Source of the DNA: Aestuariibacter sp. | GTDB lineage: Bacteria; Pseudomonadota; Gammaproteobacteria; Enterobacterales; Alteromonadaceae | Length of the DNA: 64,000 nt | Assembly (NCBI GenBank): GCA_017794925.1 | Contig: CP051238.1 | Span: 1-64,000 of the forward strand | Reading direction: 5' to 3' | The notes under the pieces: generated by a model | What the model was told of the DNA's origin: nothing | What the model saw: the letters and a program-made list of their open reading frames with translations, nothing else | Database searches by the model: none | Made by a program: the position numbers and the translations under genes | Shown: one piece after another, positions 8,441-18,725 of the stretch | Layout: every line of letters begins with the position of its first letter | How positions within the stretch are numbered: the stretch's first letter is position 1

Positions 8441-10309
8441 ATGCCGCTAAGGAAATTCGAGCAACAAGGCTATTTACGCTATTTATGGAGTTTTGTATGG
8501 ATTCTGTTTGTAGTGGGTGTTGCCTGTATTGTTGGTTACTACTCTTACACTGACAGGCTAGCCACACTAAAACAGCCCTTACGCGTGACACAGCGTTCTC
8601 AAATTGACACCGCATCTGTGTTGATTAATCGGAAAGTCAGTGAAATCGAAACCGTCATGCGACTGTTTAAGCATGAACTTGAACTGCTTAAACCAGAAAA
8701 AAGTACCATTACCCAAGCGTTCCGTACCTTGTTTAATGTGTACCCGGAATTGTTGCAGGTTCGCTGGTTAGACTTATCAGGAAACGAAAAAGTCAGACTG
8801 GAAATTACGCCCGATGGTTCGTTGAGATCCGTTGAAGATAGCGCCTTACAAAACAAAGCATCAAGGTATTATTTTGCGTCTGGTTTGCAATTAGAACAGC
8901 GCGAGATATTCATTACGCCTATCGATTTAAACGTCGAAAATGGTATTGTTCAACGTCCGTTTTACCCGACCGTCAGGGCTGTTACCAAAGCACATCAGGC
9001 TGAGCTGGGTGATGGTTTACTGGTAATAAATTTTGACCTCAGGCCACTGCTTGAGAATCTGAAAGCCCTGAATACAACAGACAATTTCCTGCTGGTGGGT
9101 GCCGGTACGGCCAAGTGGATTTTACACCCTGTTGCAGAGAGAGAGTGGAGCGTTGATTTAAGTACGACACCCGCCAATATCGTAGTGGAAGTCCCTGAAT
9201 TATGGCACCAGTTGTCTGCCCATGACAGTGTCACGACACAAACCATGGGGAACCATATTGTGACCGCACAACGGATCGAATCGCCACACCAGGACGCAGG
9301 TGGGATGCAGGAAATTTACCTGCTGACTAAAAGTCATGACAGTTTACTCCCCTCTCTTCAAACCAGCGCGGTTAAACATGCATTACTTTCGGCCCTCATC
9401 TTGTGTTTTTTCGGCCTGATTGTATTGCTGCTCTATGTAAACCATTTCCAGCGTTTGAAGCGACTAAGTAAAGAACTCAAAGATGAAAGAGATTCTCTTA
9501 AAACTGCTTTAGACCAACAAACCGTTCTCATAACCGAGCTGGCGGAATCTCAGAAGCTATCATCGCTAAGTGTGATGGTTGCAGGACTGGCCCATGAGCT
9601 AAATACCCCGGTAGGCGCTACCAATATGGCACTGTCCAATCTACAGGCCTTACTTGAATCACTAACTAAACAGGCGAGTGAAGGACTGACAAAAGAACAG
9701 TTTAATCACTATATTAATCAGTCAAGTAAAGCCATCACACTGGCAGACGCCAATAATCAGCGTGCGATAGGTCTGGTGAAAAGTTTTAAGCGACTGTCTT
9801 TCGAACGCGCTAAGGATGACTTTTCTACATTCAACGTGCTGCAAACTGTCAGTGATCTTAAGCGCACCATGGCGGGACTGTTCAAAGAAAGTCATGTAAC
9901 AGTGAATATACAGATCCCGGCCAGCCTCGAATTACAGGGGTATGCCGGTGCGTTTTCGCAAATTATTCAGATATTATTCAGTAATGCGATGGAGCATGCA
10001 TTTAATGGCAGACAGGGGAATGAAATAACCCTCGAGGCCAATTCTTTTACAGACAAAACAGAGGTTATCGTTAAAGACAATGGCGTCGGTATATCAGAAT
10101 CGATGCAAACAAAAGCGTTTGACCCATTCATTACCAGTAAGCGTCATCAACAACATACCGGCCTGGGTTTGCACATGGCCAAAGCCTGGATGTTTCAGGC
10201 CTTCGAAGGTGATATCAGAATCACCCAATCATCAAACGACGGCACAGAATTTACATTAACATTCCCCAAAATACCCAACCAGGCTTCCAATGAAGGCAAG
10301 GCGAGGTAA
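8441..10309 (+). CDS. Membrane sensor histidine kinase
   Basis: A 622-aa kinase. Transmembrane segments at about 16-36 and 316-338 flank a periplasmic sensor region of about 280 residues that looks like a Cache/PDC-type fold (inference). A coiled coil leads to the HisKA H-box (VAGLAHELNTPVGATN, His near 387) and a HATPase domain with N-box (ILFSNAMEHAF), G1 (VKDNGVGIS) and G2 (HTGLGLHMAKAW). H-box wording of the HELNTP type is common in kinases paired with DUF3369 regulators. The ATG follows the upstream regulator stop by 5 bp, so the two form an operon and probably a cognate pair that controls c-di-GMP turnover. The signal is unknown. Confidence 0.9.
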   Translation: MPLRKFEQQGYLRYLWSFVWILFVVGVACIVGYYSYTDRLATLKQPLRVTQRSQIDTASVLINRKVSEIETVMRLFKHELELLKPEKSTITQAFRTLFNVYPELLQVRWLDLSGNEKVRLEITPDGSLRSVEDSALQNKASRYYFASGLQLEQREIFITPIDLNVENGIVQRPFYPTVRAVTKAHQAELGDGLLVINFDLRPLLENLKALNTTDNFLLVGAGTAKWILHPVAEREWSVDLSTTPANIVVEVPELWHQLSAHDSVTTQTMGNHIVTAQRIESPHQDAGGMQEIYLLTKSHDSLLPSLQTSAVKHALLSALILCFFGLIVLLLYVNHFQRLKRLSKELKDERDSLKTALDQQTVLITELAESQKLSSLSVMVAGLAHELNTPVGATNMALSNLQALLESLTKQASEGLTKEQFNHYINQSSKAITLADANNQRAIGLVKSFKRLSFERAKDDFSTFNVLQTVSDLKRTMAGLFKESHVTVNIQIPASLELQGYAGAFSQIIQILFSNAMEHAFNGRQGNEITLEANSFTDKTEVIVKDNGVGISESMQTKAFDPFITSKRHQQHTGLGLHMAKAWMFQAFEGDIRITQSSNDGTEFTLTFPKIPNQASNEGKAR

Positions 10310-10452
10310 TCTCCTCTCATAAAAAAGCGAATTAGTGAGTTATCAGACCATCGACTGATAATAAAACCCTAAACATATCAGTTGTTTTTGGCTAATATGG
10401 AACATAACGATTCGAAATACTCCACAACCTCAGGCAAGCGCAGCGCAGAATC

Positions 10453-11877
10453 ATGACGACAAAAAAGACCGCAAAACCCAAATATCAGTTTGACGCCATA
10501 GTAATTGGTACCGGCCCCGGGGGTGAAGGCACCGCGATGCAGCTTGCTAAAGCAGGCAAACGCGTGGCAGTGATCGAGAAGTACGACGCTGTCGGCGGTG
10601 GATGCACACACTGGGGAACAATTCCTTCCAAAGCGCTTCGCCACTCGGTTAGCCGGCTTATCGAATACAATACAACGCCATTATTTGCCGATAATCACGT
10701 ATCGCGGAACCTGACATTTTCAGACATTATGAAGCATGCCAGCGGTGTTATTAGAAAGCAGACCCGGCTGCGCTCTTCGTTTTATGACAGAAACCGCGTA
10801 ACACTGATTCACGGCGAAGCAAGTTTTATTGATCAGCACACCGTAGAAATCTTACGTGCGGATAACTCTAAAGAAATCATTACCGGTGAGAAAATTGCGA
10901 TTGCAACAGGCTCACGCCCGTACTGCCCGAAAGATATCGACTTTTCTCATCCGCGTATCTACAACTCAGACACCATTTTAAATTTGGATCACGAGCCTCA
11001 AACTGTGATTATTTATGGTGCAGGGGTTATTGGTACCGAATACGCTTCCATTTTCCGGGGCCTTGGCGTAAAGGTTGACCTGGTTAATATGCGTGACCGA
11101 CTGCTGTCGTTTCTTGATGCGGAGATCTCAGACGCACTAAGTTACCATCTATGGAATAACGGGGTAGTTATTCGCCATACTGAGTCATACAGTTCGGTAG
11201 AGGGACGTGATGACAGCGTTATTCTTAATCTGGAGTCAGGGAAACGAATGCGTGCAGACTGCTTATTGTTTGCTAACGGCAGAACCGGTAATACCGATAT
11301 GCTCAACCTTAAGAATGTCGGCTTAAAAGCTGACTCCCGAGGCCAGCTTAAAGTAAACAGTAACTACCAGACTGAGGTAGAGAACATTTATGCCGTGGGT
11401 GACGTAATAGGCTATCCAAGCCTTGCTTCTGCAGCGTACAACCAAGGCCGATTTGCGGCTGAAGCCATGTTGAGTGGTAATGCAAATGCCCACCTGGTAG
11501 ATGACATTCCTACTGGAATCTACACAATTCCGGAAATTAGTTCGGTGGGTAAAACCGAACAGGAGTTGACTCAAATGAAGGTGCCGTATGAAGTGGGCCG
11601 CGCTCAATTTAAGCACCTTGCAAGAGCGCAGATTGCATCAACGCAAGTAGGTAGTTTGAAGATACTGTTCCACCGGGAAACCAAAGAAGTGCTGGGTATT
11701 CACTGCTTTGGGGAACGTGCATCAGAAATTGTTCACATCGGACAGGCAATCATGCAACAGGAAGGTGGCGGCAATACCATAGAGTATTTTGTAAACACCA
11801 CGTTTAACTACCCCACGATGGCTGAAGCTTACCGTGTTGCGGCGCTTAATGGTTTGAACAGAGTATTTTCTGACTAA
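10453..11877 (+). CDS. sthA: Soluble pyridine nucleotide transhydrogenase SthA
   Basis: A 474-aa flavoprotein that transfers reducing equivalents from NADPH to NAD+ in the cytoplasm. The FAD-binding [17 protein letters not shown] motif is at about 16-32 and the NAD(P)-binding [13 protein letters not shown] at about 193-205. The C-terminal dimer domain has [16 protein letters not shown]. The position of the redox disulfide in lipoamide-dehydrogenase relatives reads [15 protein letters not shown], with the second Cys replaced by Thr; this is the SthA signature. Length matches E. coli SthA (466 aa). It stands alone with its own terminator. Confidence 0.97.
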   Translation: MTTKKTAKPKYQFDAIVIGTGPGGEGTAMQLAKAGKRVAVIEKYDAVGGGCTHWGTIPSKALRHSVSRLIEYNTTPLFADNHVSRNLTFSDIMKHASGVIRKQTRLRSSFYDRNRVTLIHGEASFIDQHTVEILRADNSKEIITGEKIAIATGSRPYCPKDIDFSHPRIYNSDTILNLDHEPQTVIIYGAGVIGTEYASIFRGLGVKVDLVNMRDRLLSFLDAEISDALSYHLWNNGVVIRHTESYSSVEGRDDSVILNLESGKRMRADCLLFANGRTGNTDMLNLKNVGLKADSRGQLKVNSNYQTEVENIYAVGDVIGYPSLASAAYNQGRFAAEAMLSGNANAHLVDDIPTGIYTIPEISSVGKTEQELTQMKVPYEVGRAQFKHLARAQIASTQVGSLKILFHRETKEVLGIHCFGERASEIVHIGQAIMQQEGGGNTIEYFVNTTFNYPTMAEAYRVAALNGLNRVFSD

Positions 11878-11910
11878 GCGAAATTGGCGTTGCGCTAAAT
11901 CTCAAACACA

Positions 11911-11939
11911 AAAAAACCGGAGCTTAGCTCCGGTTTTTT
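11911..11939. terminator. Bidirectional intrinsic terminator
   Basis: A 13-bp perfect stem (11911-11923 with 11927-11939) begins with six A and ends with six T residues. It serves both sthA and the convergent small secreted protein gene. Confidence 0.95.
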
Positions 11940-11959
11940 GTTTACTATGCTTTAAGCGA

Positions 11960-12274
11960 TTAGCGATTAGGCTGTGCTAGATTATTTTTTACTAGCAATG
12001 CATCTCGGTGAGCGACGATATCAATTGTCATTTTTTTAGCGTCAAACGTCATTGTGGCAATGGCGTATTCAGCCGAGTTTGCGTTGGCGGCCTCAACGAT
12101 AGATTGTTGAGCGGCTTTGAATTGCACGTTGTTACTGATCGTATCAACCATGCAGCTGCTGTTAATTTCAAACGTTTTGGCATCCATGCATGCAAAAGCT
12201 TTATCGTTACCCGCGTTTGCTTGCACTGTAAAAGCACTAACGGCCAGCACAGAAGCTACTAAAAATTTACGCAT
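11960..12274 (-). CDS. Small secreted hypothetical protein
   Basis: A 104-aa protein starting MRKFLVASVLAVSAFTVQANA, a clear Sec signal peptide with cleavage after about residue 21. The mature part is about 83 aa with two Cys residues (FACMDAKTFEINSSCMV) that could form a disulfide in the periplasm. The start at 12274 was chosen over an ATG 20 codons upstream because GGAG lies at good distance and the signal peptide begins there. No family is recognised. It is divergent from the uracil-DNA-glycosylase-like gene. Confidence 0.75.
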   Translation of the reverse strand: MRKFLVASVLAVSAFTVQANAGNDKAFACMDAKTFEINSSCMVDTISNNVQFKAAQQSIVEAANANSAEYAIATMTFDAKKMTIDIVAHRDALLVKNNLAQPNR

Positions 12275-12362
12275 GGGGACTTCTCCAATAATTAACGATA
12301 TGTTAATACTACTGCATCGCTGCCGGTTTTTCAATCTAAGAACATAGTTTTGTTACAGCTTT

Positions 12363-12959
12363 ATGACAGTCGATAAGAATAATAAAATATACTCAGGTAC
12401 ATTCCATCATACCCTGAATAGCATTCGACAGTGCGAGTTATGCAAACACGCTCTGCCCCTTCCTCCCCGACCCGTTGTACAGTTATATCCTGACGCACCG
12501 GTACTTATTATTGGCCAGGCTCCCGGCCTGCAAGCACATAACAGCAGCACGCCCTGGAATGATCCTAGCGGCGACAGGTTAAGACGCTGGCTGGATGTCA
12601 CAAAGGCACAATTTTATAATCCGGAATACTTTGCCATTATGCCAATGGGATTTTGTTATCCCGGTAAAAAGCACGGGGGTGATGCGCCCCCCAGACCTGA
12701 ATGTGCGCCGGCATGGCACAGTAAAATCATGCGGTTTCTTACCCCCCGAGTGACAGTACTGGTGGGAAGTTATGCGCAAAAATACTATTTACCGCAATAC
12801 AAGTCGCTCACCGAGGCTGTGCAAAGTCACCATGGGGAGTCTGATATTTACGTTTTGCCTCACCCCTCCGGGCGTAACAATCGGTGGTTAAAGCAAAATG
12901 AAGATGCGCTAAACAAACAACTCCACGCAATCAACACAATATTGCGCAAAGTCCTGTAA
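12363..12959 (+). CDS. Uracil-DNA glycosylase superfamily protein
   Basis: A 198-aa cytoplasmic protein with the UDG-superfamily fold. Motif A reads LIIGQAPGLQAH (about 49-60) and the C-terminal motif is LPHPSGRNNRW (about 162-172). An N-terminal CELCKHALPL pair of Cys is present, but the four-Cys Fe-S cluster of family 4 enzymes is not evident. The classical motif A Asp is replaced (GQAPG), as in the broad UDG-like family found next to many proteobacterial genes. Base-excision repair of uracil is plausible but not certain. The ribosome site before the ATG is weak. Confidence 0.8.
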   Translation: MTVDKNNKIYSGTFHHTLNSIRQCELCKHALPLPPRPVVQLYPDAPVLIIGQAPGLQAHNSSTPWNDPSGDRLRRWLDVTKAQFYNPEYFAIMPMGFCYPGKKHGGDAPPRPECAPAWHSKIMRFLTPRVTVLVGSYAQKYYLPQYKSLTEAVQSHHGESDIYVLPHPSGRNNRWLKQNEDALNKQLHAINTILRKVL

Positions 12960-12980
12960 AGTAGATTTAGTCCCTAAAAA

Positions 12981-15212
12981 TCAGGTATTGTGATCGGCTA
13001 AGTATTCAATCAGTTGATTAAAGGGCATTGGCTTACCAAATAAATAGCCTTGCGCTTCATCACACCCCAACTTGATCATATGACTGGCTTGCTCCCGCTT
13101 CTCAATGCCTTCTGCAATAGTTACCAGACCCAGCTTATTCCCCAGGGTAACAATTGTCTCAGCGAGCAGTGCAGACTCACCAACACCAATATCCTTTACA
13201 AAGGAGCGGTCCACCTTAAGCCGGTGTAAAGGCAGTTTTTGCAGATAACTCATCGACGAGAACCCCGTACCAAAATCATCAATGGCAATGGTAACGCCAA
13301 ATTCTTTTAAATCAGTAAGCGCATCAATAACGATTTGTGGTTCATCCATCACCACGCTTTCAGTAATTTCCAACTCAAGTAAACTGGGAGGCAAAGCATA
13401 TTCGGTAAGTAAGCGCTTCACTTTGTTTACAAACTCCGGATCCCGGAACTGGGGTATCGATACGTTAACCGCCACACGCAGCTGCGGATAACCCAACTTC
13501 TTCAGCTCCCGCAAGCGTCGACATGACTCTTCCAGCACCCAATGACCAATCTCAACAATCAACCCGGAATACTCCGCCAATGGCACGAACTCTGCGGGAG
13601 AAATATAACCACCACTGCCGTCTGGCCAGCGCAGCAAACCTTCCATCCCAATGACCTTTTCACTGGCCAGTTCGATTTGCGGCTGGCACCAGAGTTCGAG
13701 TTTGCGATTAGCAAAATCTGTACGCAAGCGTCGAATTAAGTGCAAGCGCCAGGTGGTTTGTTCTTCAATTTCGGGGGCAAAGTATTCGAAATTGGTATTA
13801 GGCACTTTTTTCGCCCGGTTAAGGGCAATATTGGTTCGCTTTAATAAATCTACGCCTGGTACCTTTTTACTGGCATCCAGTTCGCATAACCCAATGGTGA
13901 CATTTAACGGCATGGTGTGATCATCTGCCGTAAAAGATTGCTGAAAAGCGGCATTGATTCTTTCTGGCGTCACCACATCAGCAGGCCCAAGCAAGCCAAA
14001 CACATCGGCTGCAATTCGCCCCTTTTGCACACTGACATCGAAGGCGCTGTTCAGGCGGTTCGCCACGGCCTTCAATAATTCGTTGCCCGTTTCCTGGCCC
14101 AGCCCATCGTTGATATCGGAAAACTGATTGATATCAACAAGCGCTGCGCACAAATTACTGCCCGCATCAGTCTTTGTTTGGGTATCTAAAATTTTAATAA
14201 ATTCATTTCGATTCGGTAATCTTGTTAGCCAGTCACGGAATGCCGCGTTGCGCAATTCGTGAAACAGATAGACGTTTTCGTAGCCCACCGAAATACTGGT
14301 CAGAAAGACCTCAAGTAACTGCTTGTCCAGGTCACTGATACTGTGCGACAAATTCAAATACACTGCAGCTTCAAAACCAGAGCTATTCAAATACAGGATA
14401 GACACACCATCATCAAAGATGTGTGTTTTAGACAACAGGCAGCGAGAGACGTTTTGAACAATCAGCTCATTGTGCAGCTCTTCTATGCGTTCATTGATGA
14501 ACTGCGCATAGTCACCCGCGGCCCCCAATACATAAACACCATCGTCGTCCCTATCCAGGACCGAGCCAGCTCTGGCACAGACAATGCCTTCTGCTTCCAG
14601 ACCAATTAGCGAGCTTATCTGCGTAACAATGCCCTCACAAAAGCCCTTAATTGAATGCTCTTCCAACAAATTGGCAGACGAATGGATGATCTTTTGTAAG
14701 CCCAACCGACTTTGGTTGATGGTGAGAATTTGCTGATAAGAACGAATAGAAGATATAACCGTAGTGAGCAGCTTGGCCCGCGTCAGCTCGGTTTTCATCT
14801 TATAGTCATTAATGTCGTAAGTCTTAATGATTTGCTCTTCGGGGGCAAATCCAGGCTGGCCGGTACGCAAGATAATGCGGGGCTCGTGCAGCTTCAGTGT
14901 TTCGCGGAGGTATTCAACAACGGTTAACCCGGCATCATCCGTTTCCATAACGACGTCCAGGAGGAGAATGGCAATATCACGACCATGTTCGTCAAGAACG
15001 GCTTTAGCTTGCTTACCGGAATTTGCGTGTAGGAAGTTTAGCGAACGGTCGTGAACAACAAGCCCGGATAATGCGAGTTTTGTAACAGTGTGAATTTCTT
15101 CATCGTCATCGACAATCAGTATGTTCCACTGCCGCTTATTTTTATCATCGAGCTCCTGGTGACTGTCTTCATCCAGGAAAACGAGCTCGTCGTTATCATA
15201 TTCCGCTGACAT
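12981..15212 (-). CDS. Response regulator with DUF3369, degenerate GGDEF and EAL domains
   Basis: A 743-aa paralogue of the protein at 6189-8435 with the same domain order. The receiver has IAILLLDVVME (phospho-acceptor Asp) and the same METDDAG block as the paralogue. DUF3369 follows at about 165-330. The GGDEF site is degenerate (RIAADVFGLLG). The EAL domain has MEGLLRW (the EAL motif reads EGL, catalytic Glu kept), AVNVSIPQF, EITES, DDFGTGFSS, LKVDRSF, AEGIE and AQGYLFGKPMP. It should be an active c-di-GMP phosphodiesterase. No kinase gene is adjacent; the kinase at 8441-10309 might serve both (inference). Confidence 0.92.
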   Translation of the reverse strand: MSAEYDNDELVFLDEDSHQELDDKNKRQWNILIVDDDEEIHTVTKLALSGLVVHDRSLNFLHANSGKQAKAVLDEHGRDIAILLLDVVMETDDAGLTVVEYLRETLKLHEPRIILRTGQPGFAPEEQIIKTYDINDYKMKTELTRAKLLTTVISSIRSYQQILTINQSRLGLQKIIHSSANLLEEHSIKGFCEGIVTQISSLIGLEAEGIVCARAGSVLDRDDDGVYVLGAAGDYAQFINERIEELHNELIVQNVSRCLLSKTHIFDDGVSILYLNSSGFEAAVYLNLSHSISDLDKQLLEVFLTSISVGYENVYLFHELRNAAFRDWLTRLPNRNEFIKILDTQTKTDAGSNLCAALVDINQFSDINDGLGQETGNELLKAVANRLNSAFDVSVQKGRIAADVFGLLGPADVVTPERINAAFQQSFTADDHTMPLNVTIGLCELDASKKVPGVDLLKRTNIALNRAKKVPNTNFEYFAPEIEEQTTWRLHLIRRLRTDFANRKLELWCQPQIELASEKVIGMEGLLRWPDGSGGYISPAEFVPLAEYSGLIVEIGHWVLEESCRRLRELKKLGYPQLRVAVNVSIPQFRDPEFVNKVKRLLTEYALPPSLLELEITESVVMDEPQIVIDALTDLKEFGVTIAIDDFGTGFSSMSYLQKLPLHRLKVDRSFVKDIGVGESALLAETIVTLGNKLGLVTIAEGIEKREQASHMIKLGCDEAQGYLFGKPMPFNQLIEYLADHNT

Positions 15213-15339
15213 CAGTACTTTGGTATCTCATACACATTAACCCCATCCTACCCCTTAAAAGCTAATTTGCAAAGCAATCTCGCTATACACTAAAGTAATA
15301 CAGAAATACGTATCTTCGCCACTTTTAGTGCTCAAATAG

Positions 15340-16251
15340 ATGAAAATACCCTCAAATGCGCCACCTCATCTCGCCGGAGGTATTACGACGCAAAAGCCAG
15401 GCGTTAAACCCGACCAAACTTCAGGACGGAAAAAGGCAGGGACACAGCAAAGCGGCGCATCGCATTCTGCGTTACAGCAGCGCATTACCCATTGGTTTGC
15501 GCAAATTGGAGTCACCCCGCACGCGCTGAATTACAGAGGTTTTGAACCACAGGAAATTGCCAATTTCAGAAGGTTGAAAGAGCAAAACCGCTTAAATAAC
15601 TTAAAAAGTATTATGACCATGGCGATGGGGGTTACCTACTCGGAAAGCACCTCTGAGCAGTTGGATCCAGACTGGTTTCACGCCTTTACTGCGATGGCTG
15701 AGAATATTTACTCGCCGGCTATGCAAGAGCTGTGGGGTAAAATACTGGCGGTAGAAGTGCAGCGACCAGGAAGCTTTTCACTCAGAACGCTGGAAACACT
15801 GACCTCGCTCACTCAACGCGACGCCGACGTGTTCAGCCGGGCTTGTCAGCTGTCGTGTAAACGCAACAATGAAGCCACGCCGGTTCTCATTACTGGCTAT
15901 CATGTTAAACCGGGGTTGTTGAGTTTATTTGCCCCAGGCTCAAACGGCACGGTTCAGCATTCTCAACATGGACTATCTTATTCGGATGTGCTGGCCCTGA
16001 GCAATATGAAATTATTGTATGCCACTGAGATAGAAACCGGCTTGTTACCAAAAAGTACTCCACAAATATTGAAATTTGCACGCAGTAGTCTGCAACTGAC
16101 CCCCAAAAGCCCTAATCTGTGGATATCCTATTATCGATTTACCTCGGTCGGCACAGAGTTATCGAAACTCATCCCTAGAAGTGAGTCTGAGCAGTTTATA
16201 GCGGAGGTTAAGCAGGTATTTGGCCGTTACTTTGCCGTTAGTAACGAATAA
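15340..16251 (+). CDS. TIGR03899/DUF2806-like hypothetical protein
   Basis: A 303-aa cytoplasmic protein. The central block (about 118-160), with YSPAMQELWGKILAVEV and a following PGSFSLRTLETLTSLTQRDA, matches the pattern of the TIGR03899/DUF2806 group of conserved proteins in marine Gammaproteobacteria. The first 35 residues are Lys/Gln-rich and likely disordered. No catalytic motif is seen. It is convergent with cysH (19-bp gap) and divergent from the EAL protein. Function unknown. Confidence 0.7.
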   Translation: MKIPSNAPPHLAGGITTQKPGVKPDQTSGRKKAGTQQSGASHSALQQRITHWFAQIGVTPHALNYRGFEPQEIANFRRLKEQNRLNNLKSIMTMAMGVTYSESTSEQLDPDWFHAFTAMAENIYSPAMQELWGKILAVEVQRPGSFSLRTLETLTSLTQRDADVFSRACQLSCKRNNEATPVLITGYHVKPGLLSLFAPGSNGTVQHSQHGLSYSDVLALSNMKLLYATEIETGLLPKSTPQILKFARSSLQLTPKSPNLWISYYRFTSVGTELSKLIPRSESEQFIAEVKQVFGRYFAVSNE

Positions 16252-16270
16252 AAATGAAGAGAGGTGACGA

Positions 16271-17020
16271 TTAAATACCGTCACCAAATTCGTGGAGTCC
16301 GCACTCGCGTTTCAATCCAAAGAATCGCGTGTCCTGCTCACTCATTCCTTCTTGCAGGGATTGTGTGGTGTGCCAATCACCAATTGATACATAACCTTGA
16401 TCCCACAACGGATGATAAGACAGGCCGTTGTCCTTAAGGTAATAGTGCAAGTCCTTATTTGACCAATCAATAATGGGATACAACTTAAACTGTTTACCGA
16501 CTTTTTGCAGTACCGGTAAACGCTGACGTGTATCCGCCTGACTGCGGCGCAAACCGGCAAACCATGTTCCCACATTGAGCTCTTTTAAGGCACGTTGCAT
16601 GGGCTCAACTTTGTTCATCTTGTTGTACTGCTCGATACCTTCAATACCCTTTTCCCACAAGCGGCCGAAACGCGCCTCTTGCCAGGCAGGAGAGATACCT
16701 GCGCTGTACACCTTCAGATTCAGATTGAGCTTTTCTACCAGTTCGTCTACAAACTGGTAGGTCTCCGGGAACAAATAGCCTGTATCGGTAAGTACGACCG
16801 GAATATCAGGTCTGGCCTGGGTCAATAAATGCAACATCACCGCGGATTGTGCACCAAAGCTCGACGACACAATTTGCTCGCCAGGCAGGTTGGCCATGGC
16901 CCAACGTACCCGACTAGCCGCATCCATTTGCTCCAGTTCCTGATTGATTTCAGCCAGCTCAGATTCGGATATATCGAGGCTGAGCGGCTGACTAATCTGG
17001 CTTAGTTCGTGATTAGTCAT
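16271..17020 (-). CDS. cysH: Phosphoadenylyl-sulfate (PAPS) reductase CysH
   Basis: A 249-aa enzyme that reduces PAPS to sulfite with thioredoxin. The PP-loop [11 protein letters not shown] is at about 57-67, [13 protein letters not shown] at about 76-88, and the catalytic-Cys tail [13 protein letters not shown] at the C-terminus. Extra Cys pairs of the Fe-S cluster (APS reductase) type are absent, so PAPS is the expected substrate. Its start overlaps the end of cysI by 8 bp, making it the last gene of a cysJIH operon. Confidence 0.97.
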   Translation of the reverse strand: MTNHELSQISQPLSLDISESELAEINQELEQMDAASRVRWAMANLPGEQIVSSSFGAQSAVMLHLLTQARPDIPVVLTDTGYLFPETYQFVDELVEKLNLNLKVYSAGISPAWQEARFGRLWEKGIEGIEQYNKMNKVEPMQRALKELNVGTWFAGLRRSQADTRQRLPVLQKVGKQFKLYPIIDWSNKDLHYYLKDNGLSYHPLWDQGYVSIGDWHTTQSLQEGMSEQDTRFFGLKRECGLHEFGDGI

Positions 17021-18725
17021 AAAAATCCTGAGCGGAATTTACCACGGGTTTAATGATGTCTGCGCGTACCACGTAATCACCAAACGCTTCACCAGTCTGA
17101 CGGTTTGCCGCCCACTGGCCTAACAGATCATCCAGAATGTCCAGAATTTCCTGCTCGGTGATGTTTTCCTTATACATGCGAGGAATACGCGTACCTTCAC
17201 GGTTACCACCAAGGTGCAGGTTATAGCGACCCGGTCCTTTACCAACAAGGCCCACTTCCGCCAACATTGCGCGACCACAACCATTCGGACAACCAGTAAC
17301 GCGGAAAATAACACTGTCATCGCTCAGACCGTGCTTGGCCATTAACGTATCCAGTTGATCGACTGCGCCTGGCAGAAAACGTTCCGCTTCAGCCATCGCC
17401 AACGGACAGGTTGGCAAGGCAACACACGCCATTGAATCCATGCGCTGAGGGGTAACATCAGGCTGAATCAGGCCATGTTCGCGAGCCAATGCTTCAATCA
17501 CGTCTTTCTGATCCGCCGGTACACCCGCAATGATCAGGTTCTGGTTGGCTGTCATTCGCATATCACCCTGGTGGATCTTCGCGATTTCACGACAACCCGT
17601 CTTCAGGGTTTTACCAGGGTAATCCAGGATTCGGCCGTTTTCGATAAATAGCGTTAAGTGGAACTTACCGTCGATACCTTCAACCCAACCAATACGGTCA
17701 CCACGGCTGGTAAATTCGTAAGCGCGGCTTTGGGCAAATTCAACACCAGCACGTTGTTCTACTTCTTTACGGAAGTTATCTACGCCCACACGTTCCAAGG
17801 TGTACTTGGTCTTCGCGTTTTTACGGTTTACGCGGTTACCCCAGTCACGTTGCGTAGTTACCACAGCTTCAGCTACGGCCAGCGTGTGCTCCAGAGGAAT
17901 AAAACCAAAATCATCAGCTTTTCGCGGATAGGTTGATTTATCACCATGGGTCATGGCCAAACCGCCACCAACCAGCACGTTAAAACCTACCAGTTCTCCG
18001 TTTTCAGCAATGGCGACAAAGTTCAGATCGTTTGCGTGAACGTCCACATCGTTTTGCGGCGGGATCACAACCGTTGTCTTAAACTTACGGGGCAAGTAGT
18101 TGTCGCCCAGAATTGGCTCTTGATCAGTGGTTTCCAAACGCTCGCCATCTAACCAGATTTCAGCATACGCACGAGTCTTAGGAAGCAGGTGTTCACTGAT
18201 CTTACGCGCCCAATCGTAGGCTTGTTGATGCACTTGAGACTCAACAGGGTTAGAGGTACACAACACATTTCGGTTTACGTCACCGGCCGTAGCAATAGAG
18301 TCAATGCCGGCTTTGTTCAGCGTCTGGTGCATCAGCTTAATGTTTGGCTTTAATACACCGTGAAACTGGAATGTCTGACGCGTTGTTAAACGAATACTGC
18401 CGTACATGGTGTGTTCTTCGGCGAACTTGTCGATAACCAGCCATTGGTCAGGTGTAATGATGCCACCTGGCAAACGGGCACGCAGCATCACATTGTGCAG
18501 CGGTTCCAGCTTTTGTTTGTTACGTTCTGCGCGAATATCACGGTCGTCCTGTTGGTACATACCGTGGAAGCGGATCAGCTGAAAGTTATCGGCGGTAAAA
18601 CCACCCGTTAACGGGTCTTTCAGATCGGCTTCAATGGTTCCGCGCAAATGACGGCTTTGAGCTTTCAAACGTTCGTTATCAGCCAGCTTGCCTTCTACAA
18701 TAAAAGGAGACTTAGTATCACTCAT
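17013..18725 (-). CDS. cysI: Sulfite reductase (NADPH) hemoprotein beta subunit CysI
   Basis: A 570-aa subunit carrying siroheme and a [4Fe-4S] cluster that reduces sulfite to sulfide with six electrons from CysJ. The cluster/siroheme ligand motifs are [19 protein letters not shown] (about 430-448) and TGCPNGCGR (about 475-483). Two nitrite/sulfite reductase ferredoxin-like halves flank them. Length equals E. coli CysI (570). It shares one base with the cysJ stop and overlaps cysH, indicating translational coupling. Confidence 0.98.
   Translation of the reverse strand: MSDTKSPFIVEGKLADNERLKAQSRHLRGTIEADLKDPLTGGFTADNFQLIRFHGMYQQDDRDIRAERNKQKLEPLHNVMLRARLPGGIITPDQWLVIDKFAEEHTMYGSIRLTTRQTFQFHGVLKPNIKLMHQTLNKAGIDSIATAGDVNRNVLCTSNPVESQVHQQAYDWARKISEHLLPKTRAYAEIWLDGERLETTDQEPILGDNYLPRKFKTTVVIPPQNDVDVHANDLNFVAIAENGELVGFNVLVGGGLAMTHGDKSTYPRKADDFGFIPLEHTLAVAEAVVTTQRDWGNRVNRKNAKTKYTLERVGVDNFRKEVEQRAGVEFAQSRAYEFTSRGDRIGWVEGIDGKFHLTLFIENGRILDYPGKTLKTGCREIAKIHQGDMRMTANQNLIIAGVPADQKDVIEALAREHGLIQPDVTPQRMDSMACVALPTCPLAMAEAERFLPGAVDQLDTLMAKHGLSDDSVIFRVTGCPNGCGRAMLAEVGLVGKGPGRYNLHLGGNREGTRIPRMYKENITEQEILDILDDLLGQWAANRQTGEAFGDYVVRADIIKPVVNSAQDFYD

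Noticed and set aside
10340..10361. Terminator after the histidine kinase
   Set aside because: A 7-bp A/T-rich stem with no T-run; too weak to call.
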